NCBI GenBank assembly: GCA_018436095.1 | Contig: JAHDMJ010000001.1 | Coordinates: forward strand, 232,199 to 296,198 | Origin: Clostridia bacterium | Lineage (GTDB): Bacteria; Bacillota; Peptococcia; DRI-13; UBA5745 | DNA length: 64,000 bases | Reading direction: 5' to 3' | In this document: piece after piece, positions 58,140-64,000 of the stretch | Layout: each line of letters begins with the position of its first letter | Position numbering within the stretch: the first letter of the stretch is position 1 | Made by a program: the position numbers and the translations under genes | The notes under the pieces: model-generated | The model's input: only the letters and a program-made list of their open reading frames with translations | The model's database searches: none | Told to the model about the DNA's origin: nothing

Positions 58140-59372
58140 TCAGTTATTTTTTCCCAATTGCTTGTTTTCTTCCGCTCTTTTTTTGCGCTTTTCTTCCGCC
58201 TTGATTTGCTGCCAAAGGTCTGCCACTTCTTCCGGATTATCGGCTTTTGCCGTTCCGAAAACATGGGGATGGCGGCGAATCATTTTTTCCGTAATGCCCT
58301 CAATCACATCGTTAATAGTAAAGTCTCCCCGCCGTCGGGCCAGGGCGCTATGGAATACGATCTGCATGAGCACGTCGCCCAATTCTTCCTTCAAGTGATC
58401 CATATCCTTCTCGTCAATAGCCTCCAGCACCTCGCCGGCCTCTTCCATTAAATATGGCTTTAAGCTTTCATGGGTCTGCTTTTGGTCCCAGGGGCAGCCT
58501 CCGGGCCCCAGAAGGCGCTCAAAAACCTCCACCAGCTCATCCAGGGGATAATCGCAGCCAGGCTTGTCCGGACTGTCCAGAGCCTGGCTCCTGACCGTCT
58601 CCCTATTGGTCCCGCCGTCACTGGCTGTAGCCGGCAGATAAACGGAAGTCAGATGATCAAAATCTTTAAAGTGATCCAATTCCGCTAAGGGGCAAAGAAT
58701 TAACTTCTCCTCACCGGCCACACCGGCATGATAAAGGATCAATACTTCCGCTTCCGGCGGCGCCGTCTCCAGCAAAAACAATTTCAACTCTCCGGCGACG
58801 AACCGGTTATAGACTTGGGTAAAGAGGCAAGGCCCCGGCGGCAAAGAAGGATAGCCCTTCCCTTTTAGTTTCGGGCAGGCTTCTGAGAGCCCTTGACTCG
58901 CCTCCTGCATCAATAAGGCCGCATCCAGAAGGGTTAGGCCTTCCTCGATGGGATCAACGCCCAGAAGCAGAAATACGGCGTCCAGGAAGCTAAGAGCCGG
59001 CAGCAGCCTGATGCTCACCTGGCCGGCGCCATCAGTGCCATCGGCCAGGGAAGCTTTCTTTAGAAGCAGCCTTACCGTCTCCTCCGCCACCAGAGGATGG
59101 CCCGGCACGCAATAGCAGACCTTTTGGTCTTTTGCCGCCTCCGTCCAAACGAAACCGGCAATATTCTCATAGATCTCTTGGAAGCTGCCGCCTTTATCGT
59201 AAAAATGGTCACAGCTAATAAAAGCCTGTCCCTTTTCTTTTAAGCCGGCAGCGGCAGGATGAATCTCCGTCCGTAAAATCACCTTATCCGCATCCTTAAT
59301 CAGCTGCCAGGTTTCCAGCGTCATTTTTTCCAAACCCGCCGGACCCAGGCCGGCAATCCATAATTCGCCCAT
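58140..59372 (-). CDS. mazG: YabN-like fusion: tetrapyrrole-methylase-type domain + MazG
   Basis: A 410-residue protein. Residues about 1-245 are a SAM-dependent TP-methylase-like domain: LWIAGLGPAGLEKMTLETW and VCYCVPGHPLVAEETVRLLL. Residues about 285-400 are MazG nucleoside-triphosphate pyrophosphohydrolase: LLGPGGCPWDQKQTHESLKPYLMEEAGEVLEAID and LKEELGDVLMQIVFHSALA carry the EExxE ... ExxD metal site. This fusion is standard in Firmicutes. The methylase half probably has no tetrapyrrole role. It lies upstream of hup as in Bacillus (yabN). Confidence 0.93.
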   Translation of the reverse strand: MGELWIAGLGPAGLEKMTLETWQLIKDADKVILRTEIHPAAAGLKEKGQAFISCDHFYDKGGSFQEIYENIAGFVWTEAAKDQKVCYCVPGHPLVAEETVRLLLKKASLADGTDGAGQVSIRLLPALSFLDAVFLLLGVDPIEEGLTLLDAALLMQEASQGLSEACPKLKGKGYPSLPPGPCLFTQVYNRFVAGELKLFLLETAPPEAEVLILYHAGVAGEEKLILCPLAELDHFKDFDHLTSVYLPATASDGGTNRETVRSQALDSPDKPGCDYPLDELVEVFERLLGPGGCPWDQKQTHESLKPYLMEEAGEVLEAIDEKDMDHLKEELGDVLMQIVFHSALARRRGDFTINDVIEGITEKMIRRHPHVFGTAKADNPEEVADLWQQIKAEEKRKKRAEENKQLGKNN

Positions 59373-59405
59373 GGTCTTCCTCTTTCCTTTGCTCTGTTAT
59401 TCCAT

Positions 59406-59439
59406 TAAGAAAGCTTTACAGAGAGTTTTCTGTAAAGCT
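59406..59439 (-). terminator. Terminator after the enolase-superfamily gene
   Basis: An 11-base perfect stem AGCTTTACAGA / TCTGTAAAGCT with a 6-base loop, followed on the minus strand by TTCTTAAT. It ends the sigma-54-controlled pair. Confidence 0.8.
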
Positions 59440-59481
59440 AATCATACCTCCTTTTATTATCTTTTGCAATTTCAACCGATA

Positions 59482-60609
59482 TTAGCCAATGTGATGGAAG
59501 GGCGCTCTTTGATACCGGCGGATTTTATCCTCCCGCATAGTGACGCCAAAGCCTGGCTTAGGCTCATTCAGACAGATATGGCCATCCTTGAAGATGGATT
59601 GTTCCTCGGTGAGGCTATCCGCCAAAAGCATAGGTCCAAAGAGCTCGCAGCCCATAGTCACCGCCGGCGTAGAGCAGGCAAAGTGCAGATGAGCCGCATT
59701 GCAAAGAGGTGATTCCATCATGCTGCCCACATAGCAAGGAAAGGCAGCGCCTTCGGCGATGGCAGCCAGGCGTTTGGCGCCTAAAAGACCGCCAGCCTTA
59801 CTGAGCTTGATACCGAACATGCCCACTGCGTCCCGCTTCACTAGCTGCGTAGCTGCCTGGAGAGATTCCAGGCTCTCGTCAGCCAGAAGAGGAATGCTGG
59901 TGCTTCCGGCAATAGCGACTAAGCTGTCTATATCGGATTTAGGTACCGGCTGTTCTACAAAATCCATATTGTATTCTTCAAAAAGCCGGATGGCCCGGAT
60001 GGCAGTGAAACGGTCCCAGCCCTGATTGGCGTCGGCTCTAAGCCAAGCTTTGGGGAAGGCCTGGCGGATATTTTTGATCCGGGCCGCATCCTCTTCCGGT
60101 TTCATCAGACCAGTCTTGAATTTGAAAATAAACCCGCCTTGGGCCGCCCGCTCTTCCGCCTCCTTCAGCTCCGCCTCCAAGGTACCGGAGGCCAGGGACC
60201 AGCTTAAGGGCACCTTATCCCGAACCTTGCCGCCCAGTAAGTCGTAAACCGGCAGGCCTCTCAGCTTGCCTAAAAGATCCCACAAGGCCAGCTCCACAGC
60301 CGCCTGGGCAAAATGATTGCCCCGAACCAGGCTTCCCATCAGATGGCGAAGCCCTTCGATTTCCTCCGCCTCTTTGCCGATCAAAAAAGGCCCCATATAG
60401 GTATTAACTACAGCCTGGGCAGATTCCGCGCTTTCCTCAGACCAGGTAGGCCCCCCAAGGAAAGAGGTTTCCCCCCAGCCTGCGGCTCCGTTTTCCGCTT
60501 CGACCCTTACAAAGAGATAGTTTACTACTTCTACCGTCATCAAAGACATTACATGGGGCCTGATTAGTGGCATATCTACAATTATTGTTGAGATTCTTTT
60601 GATTTTCAT
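59482..60609 (-). CDS. Enolase-superfamily enzyme (muconate cycloisomerase / dipeptide epimerase type)
   Basis: A 375-residue TIM-barrel enzyme of the MLE subgroup. Active-site features: KxK at K163/K165 (IFKFKTG), metal ligands D193 (RADANQGW), E219 (VEQPV) and D244 (LADESL), and the second-side lysine in GIKLSKAGG (K268, K271). It therefore abstracts a proton next to a carboxylate. MLE members include muconate cycloisomerase, o-succinylbenzoate synthase, N-acylamino-acid racemase and L-Ala-D/L-Glu epimerase; the sequence does not pick one. It lies 29 bases after the symporter gene and both sit behind a sigma-54 promoter, so it should act on the imported solute. GGAGG precedes ATG 60609. Confidence 0.88.
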   Translation of the reverse strand: MKIKRISTIIVDMPLIRPHVMSLMTVEVVNYLFVRVEAENGAAGWGETSFLGGPTWSEESAESAQAVVNTYMGPFLIGKEAEEIEGLRHLMGSLVRGNHFAQAAVELALWDLLGKLRGLPVYDLLGGKVRDKVPLSWSLASGTLEAELKEAEERAAQGGFIFKFKTGLMKPEEDAARIKNIRQAFPKAWLRADANQGWDRFTAIRAIRLFEEYNMDFVEQPVPKSDIDSLVAIAGSTSIPLLADESLESLQAATQLVKRDAVGMFGIKLSKAGGLLGAKRLAAIAEGAAFPCYVGSMMESPLCNAAHLHFACSTPAVTMGCELFGPMLLADSLTEEQSIFKDGHICLNEPKPGFGVTMREDKIRRYQRAPFHHIG

Positions 60610-60638
60610 TTTGATCCTCCGTCTCTTTTCTGCTCGCC

Positions 60639-62063
60639 TTAGGCTTTTTCCGCTGCCGCATCATTTCGGTAATAAGCGCCGCCGCAGGTACTCTTAGTTG
60701 CCAGGCTGACGATGATCATGCACAGGCATCCTACAATACAGGCCGGAATCGCGCCGCCGCTGAAATAGACCTTTAGAGACGGGATGAACTCAAAAGCGAT
60801 ACCGGTGAGGGCCCCCACCGGAATGGTGATGACGGCCGCTTGAACAGTAGCTTTCTTCCAGTACATACCCAGGATAATAGGCCAGAAAATACCGCCTACG
60901 ATGCAGACCTGGGCACCCTTGAAAATATTTACCAGCATGGTGACAGGCCGCAGGGAAAGAGCCAGGCAGATCAAGCCCAGCACAACAGTAGCTATCTTTG
61001 CTGCTTTGACGACTTCCCCATCCCTAGCCTCGGGTTTGAAAATATTTTTATAAATATCCCGGGCTACGTTAGAGGAAGCGGAGTTCAGAGCAGAGTCCGC
61101 TGTGGAAAAAGCGGCGGCTAAAATGGCGATCAGATAAACCGGCGTCATCCAGCCGGGCAGCCAGGAATTGATAGCCCAAAATACAGTATCATCGGTGGCG
61201 GTAAGGGAAGCGCCGGCGGCCCGGACGCTCATGCCCACGAAAAAGCAGTAGATGCCGACTAAAAGTACGGCCACGCCGCCGCAGAGTAAGCCGATGCGGG
61301 CAGTTTTCAGATCCCGGGAAGCAGCGATGCGCTGATAGTAGGTCTGACCAAAAAGATGGCCGCAGAAATAAGTCAAAGTGATGCTGATTACATAGGCGCG
61401 ATTGGGCAGGCTGAAGGAGAAATATTCCGAACCCAAGCTGGCGGAGGTAACGCCGCTGAACCAGCCGGTTTTCGTACCCACAAAGCTCACTAAGAAAAGC
61501 ATGCCGACGGTCATGAGCACTTGCTGGAAAACGTCCATCCAGGCCACGGCATAAAGACCGCCGGTAACGGTGAAGATAATAAAAATAGCGCTGCAAATGA
61601 CCGAGCCCAGCCAAAGGGGAATGCCCAGCAGATTGTGACACATTATACCGCAGCCGGTGGCGCAGCCCAGGGTCCAGGAGCAGTACATAAAGATGTAGCA
61701 CAGGCTGGAGAAACCTTTGATGTACTTATTGTCGCCATAAATGTAGTCCAGCCACTGGGGTATGGTTGCGATATTCATTTTCTTGGTCCACCTGGAAAAA
61801 ACCAGGCAGATGACCAGAGCCGACAGGGCAGAGCCGGCAGTGAAGGCGATGACCGTGACGCCATAGCTATAGCCGGTGCCGACAAAGCCGATGAGGGATC
61901 CGGTACCCAGCCAGGTGGCGATCAAGGTACAGGATATGGCTATCGGCCCCAGGCTGCCTCCGGCAGAAATGTAATCGTCGGAGGTAACGATTTTTTTGCT
62001 GGCCTTCATGCCAACCAGGGCGGTAACCGCGATAAAACCTAAAAAATAAATCCAATTGCTCAT
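60639..62063 (-). CDS. Sodium:solute symporter (SSS family)
   Basis: A 474-residue transporter with about 12-13 membrane helices. LIATWLGTGSLIGFVGTGYSYG (helix 1-2 region) and AILAAAFSTADSALNSASSNVARDIYKN (helix 8, Na2-site Ser/Thr motif) are the SSS hallmarks. The closest textbook relatives carry proline, pantothenate or other carboxylates. It is first in the unit with the enolase-superfamily enzyme and has a textbook -24/-12 promoter 40 bases upstream. Confidence 0.93.
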   Translation of the reverse strand: MSNWIYFLGFIAVTALVGMKASKKIVTSDDYISAGGSLGPIAISCTLIATWLGTGSLIGFVGTGYSYGVTVIAFTAGSALSALVICLVFSRWTKKMNIATIPQWLDYIYGDNKYIKGFSSLCYIFMYCSWTLGCATGCGIMCHNLLGIPLWLGSVICSAIFIIFTVTGGLYAVAWMDVFQQVLMTVGMLFLVSFVGTKTGWFSGVTSASLGSEYFSFSLPNRAYVISITLTYFCGHLFGQTYYQRIAASRDLKTARIGLLCGGVAVLLVGIYCFFVGMSVRAAGASLTATDDTVFWAINSWLPGWMTPVYLIAILAAAFSTADSALNSASSNVARDIYKNIFKPEARDGEVVKAAKIATVVLGLICLALSLRPVTMLVNIFKGAQVCIVGGIFWPIILGMYWKKATVQAAVITIPVGALTGIAFEFIPSLKVYFSGGAIPACIVGCLCMIIVSLATKSTCGGAYYRNDAAAEKA

Positions 62064-62102
62064 GCTATTTTCTCCTTTCTTTTCTATCTGCCATCAGAAA
62101 GG

Positions 62103-62119
62103 TGCAAATCTCATGCCAA
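62103..62119 (-). promoter_or_regulatory. Sigma-54 (-24/-12) promoter of the symporter operon
   Basis: On the minus strand, TTGGCATGAGATTTGCA: TGGCATG at 62118-62112, four bases, TTGCA at 62107-62103, an almost perfect match to TGGCACG-N4-TTGCA. The invariant GG and GC are exactly placed. Transcription should start near 62091, 28 bases before the symporter ATG. Confidence 0.9.
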
Positions 62120-62212
62120 CCGGATTTTTGATCAAGTTTTAAAAACGCCTTTATTTTCGCCGGAATTTTTTCGGCATTCAACATAAATTGCAGGTTCCAG
62201 AAAAATCTCTTA

Positions 62213-62234
62213 TTGCAAAATGTAGAATTTGCAA
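62213..62234. promoter_or_regulatory. Candidate enhancer (UAS) for the sigma-54 activator
   Basis: TTGCAAA (62213-62219) and TTTGCAA (62228-62234) form a perfect 7-base inverted repeat about 120 bases upstream of the symporter start of transcription. A single related half-site, ATTGCAGG, is at 62187-62194. Distance and symmetry suit binding of the Fis-type HTH of the neighbouring activator. Confidence 0.65.
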
Positions 62235-62248
62235 TCCCTCAAAAGATC

Positions 62249-63709
62249 CTAGAGTTTTCCTTGCTGCTTATACAGCCGCAGCTTGTTGTATAGAGTGGAC
62301 AGGGAAATTTTTAATTCTTTGGCAGCCCGCTGCTTACCCTTGGTATCATAGCCATGCATTTCCAAGGCGGAAAGGATCAATTTCTTCTCGTAATCCTCCA
62401 TAGAACAACCGCTGCTTTCCGGGGCCCTGGCTACGAATCCTCCTCTGCCTTCATCCTGCCGGCAGTAATCATCCATATATTCCCGGCCGTCTTGAGAAAA
62501 AAGCACCAGCTTACCTAAATAATTTTCCAGTTCCCGTACATTGCCGGGCCAATCCAGTGTCATCAGATGCCTGATTAGCCCCTCGGTCAAAATGAAATTG
62601 CTGCTATACTCTTCATTAAACTTCTTAATGATAAAAGCGGCAATGGGAGGAATATCTTCCCTCCGCTGACGCAAAGGCGGCACATTAATATTTACCACAT
62701 TAAGACGGTAATATAAATCCTGCCGAAAACACCCCTTGGCTACCTCAGCTTTTAGGTCTTTATTGGTAGCGGCAATGATTCTCACGTCTACCTTCCGGGG
62801 CCGCAGACCGCCAAGCCTCTCCACTTCTTTATCCTGCAATACCCTGAGCAGTTTAGCCTGCAGCAGAAGGTTCATCTCCCCAATCTCATCTAAAAACAAA
62901 GTTCCGGTATCAGCCAGCTCGAATTTGCCCATTTTTGCTTTTGCGGCGCCGGTAAATGCCCCGGCCTCATAGCCAAAGAATTCGCTTTCCAGCAAATGGT
63001 CGGGAATAGCGGCGCAATTGATTTTGATGAATGGTTTTTTGGCCCGGTTGCCGGCCTGGTGGATGCCGTGAGCAAAAAGCTCCTTGCCGGTACCGCTTTC
63101 CCCGCTAAGCAGTACTGTAGCATTGGAATTGGCCATTTTATACGCCATAGCGATACATTGGCGCAAAGCTTGGCTTTCTCCGATCAGGTTCTCCAGTCCA
63201 TACTGAGAAGAAGCAAACTCCTGCACCTGCTCCTGTAATTTCTTCACTTGCTTATTGCGTTTTTCCAGCAGCCGGCTCATTCGCTCGATATCTGAAATAT
63301 CGGAAAATACAGAGACTGCGCCCAGGGCTTTGCCGTTTACTAAAATCGGCGAACTATTGGCTGATACCACTTTTTTGCCGTTTAGAGTGGTGTGGATTTT
63401 ACCAAAGACCGGCCGCCGGTCCCGCAAAGCTTCCACTAAGGCTCCGTTAGGCGATACTTCATAGATATTCTTACCTATACGCTCTTCAGCTTTCTCTTCC
63501 AGTATTGTCTCGAAGCTTCGATTAACATAAATCACTTTTCCGGAGCTGTCTACCACCTCTACGCCCTCTAAAGTCGCATCCAAAGCCGCCCGAAGCTCCT
63601 CCTGCCAAAGACGCAGGCTCTCATTTTCCTTTTTCAGCTTCTGAACCTCAGCCTGCAGCAGCTCCAATTCAGAGTGTATATCCGTGTAAGTATCTCTATC
63701 CGTCGCCAT
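62249..63709 (-). CDS. Sigma-54-dependent activator (PAS, AAA+, Fis HTH)
   Basis: A 486-residue enhancer-binding protein. An N-terminal coiled coil (10-40) and PAS domain (41-140, VVDSSGKVIYVNRSFETIL) form the sensor; a second coiled coil leads to the AAA+ domain with Walker A GESGTGKE (203-210), GAFTGA (250-255, which touches sigma-54) and Walker B TLFLDEIG (270-277). The C-terminal Fis-type HTH is at 459-482 (KQRAAKELKISLSTLYNKLRLY). There is no receiver domain, so a ligand bound by PAS probably gives the signal. It should activate the symporter operon immediately downstream. Confidence 0.95.
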   Translation of the reverse strand: MATDRDTYTDIHSELELLQAEVQKLKKENESLRLWQEELRAALDATLEGVEVVDSSGKVIYVNRSFETILEEKAEERIGKNIYEVSPNGALVEALRDRRPVFGKIHTTLNGKKVVSANSSPILVNGKALGAVSVFSDISDIERMSRLLEKRNKQVKKLQEQVQEFASSQYGLENLIGESQALRQCIAMAYKMANSNATVLLSGESGTGKELFAHGIHQAGNRAKKPFIKINCAAIPDHLLESEFFGYEAGAFTGAAKAKMGKFELADTGTLFLDEIGEMNLLLQAKLLRVLQDKEVERLGGLRPRKVDVRIIAATNKDLKAEVAKGCFRQDLYYRLNVVNINVPPLRQRREDIPPIAAFIIKKFNEEYSSNFILTEGLIRHLMTLDWPGNVRELENYLGKLVLFSQDGREYMDDYCRQDEGRGGFVARAPESSGCSMEDYEKKLILSALEMHGYDTKGKQRAAKELKISLSTLYNKLRLYKQQGKL

Positions 63710-63733
63710 AATTTCTCACCTTCTTCTATTGGC

Positions 63734-63763
63734 ATATTAAAGGTTCCCGGGAACTTTTGTCAA
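63734..63763 (-). promoter_or_regulatory. Promoter of the activator gene with palindrome in the spacer
   Basis: On the minus strand, TTGACA (63763-63758), 18 bases, TAATAT (63739-63734). The spacer contains the perfect 12-base palindrome GTTCCCGGGAAC (63743-63754), well placed for a repressor. Confidence 0.75.
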
Positions 63764-63804
63764 GTTGGACTTTCTAATTTATCCCAAGTATACGGAACCG
63801 CCTA

Positions 63805-63840
63805 AAACAAAAAAACGTCCAACATAAGTTGAACGTTTTT
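63805..63840 (-). terminator. Terminator after the 5S rRNA gene
   Basis: AAAAACGTTCAAC / GTTGGACGTTTTT stem (63840-63828, 63823-63811) with one mismatch and a 4-base loop, then TTTGTTTT on the minus strand. A second dyad, ACCGGTCCAACCGGT, lies between it and the rRNA. Confidence 0.85.
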
Positions 63841-63860
63841 CTACCGGTTGGACCGGTTCT

Positions 63861-63976
63861 TCCTGGCAGCGACATACCTTCCCGGATCTTAAGACCAAGT
63901 ATTATCTGCGCTGAAGGGCTTAACTGCTGTGTTCGAGATGGGAACAGGTGGGACCCCTTCGCCATAGCCGCCAGGA
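63861..63976 (-). rRNA. rrf: 5S ribosomal RNA
   Basis: About 116 bases. On the minus strand it starts CCTGGCGGCTATGGCGAAGG and ends GGTATGTCGCTGCCAGGA; the two ends pair as helix I. The invariant middle, ACCTGTTCCCATCTCGAACA, is present, and CAGTTAAGCCC follows. It is either the end of an rRNA operon running in from the right edge or a separate 5S gene; the 24 bases beyond it do not tell. Exact ends are uncertain by a base or two. Confidence 0.95.
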
Positions 63977-64000
63977 CTTCTGACTTGTCTTTTTCGTCCA

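Overview
The window is chromosomal DNA of an endospore-forming Firmicute, probably an anaerobe of Clostridia or a spore-forming Negativicute. The sequence does not settle the class. Spore formation is shown by SpoIIE, YabP, YabQ and a SpoIID-like protein in the usual HU-RqcP-YabP-YabQ-DivIC-S1-SpoIIE neighbourhood. Anaerobic habits are suggested by the V-type ATPase, an XdhC factor and a UbiD/UbiX pair. Most genes are GC-rich; about 48.8-53.0 kb is visibly more AT-rich and looks like an accessory insert.

Layout. 0-5.8 kb: V-type ATPase operon (E-C-F-A-B-D), ending at a strong terminator. 5.8-6.5 kb: repeat-rich intergenic DNA. 6.5-13.2 kb: NYN/LOTUS protein, radical SAM protein, MGMT-like protein, a vanW gene broken by an in-frame TAG, a membrane diguanylate cyclase and a trans-sulfuration enzyme. 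13.3-18.2 kb: a sulfur-trafficking group, Rrf2/IscR-like regulator, mnmA, cysteine desulfurase, XdhC and cysE. 18.5-20.4 kb: DUF819 permease with a VanX-like D,D-dipeptidase. 20.4-25.9 kb (minus): ubiD, TAXI-TRAP binding protein, fused TRAP permease and ubiX, apparently uptake and decarboxylation of a carboxylic acid. 26.0-26.7 kb: a 53-residue protein divergent from an XRE regulator. 26.8-35.0 kb (minus): housekeeping block from rpmE down to a MazG-like protein, including a PrmC-Sua5 fusion and a 27-residue membrane microprotein. 35.6-41.6 kb (minus): acpP-accB-accC-accD-accA-NMO/FabK-like-MarR, with a perfect 34-bp palindrome just downstream of the acpP promoter. 42-43 kb: panE-like gene. 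43.2-47.6 kb (minus): a CotS-like protein, an unknown protein and spoIIE. 48.2-53.0 kb: lipoproteins, a DUF4062 protein, and arsR-arsP-thioredoxin. 53.2-59.4 kb (minus): ppx, S1, divIC, yabQ, yabP, spoIID-like, rqcP, hup and mazG/yabN. 59.5-63.7 kb (minus): a sigma-54 activator, a sodium/solute symporter under a clear -24/-12 promoter, and an enolase-superfamily enzyme. 63.9 kb: 5S rRNA (minus).

The most notable points are: (1) an apparently undescribed family of short intergenic repeats (core ACAACCGCAAATTTTGC) in three clusters; (2) the sigma-54 symporter/enolase-superfamily system; (3) the UbiD-TAXI-TRAP-UbiX operon; (4) the TAG in vanW; (5) the PrmC-Sua5 fusion and low-complexity insertions in several housekeeping enzymes; (6) the acpP palindrome; (7) microproteins; (8) a probable leaderless cysteine desulfurase mRNA. 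All functions are read from motifs and context; no database search was run.
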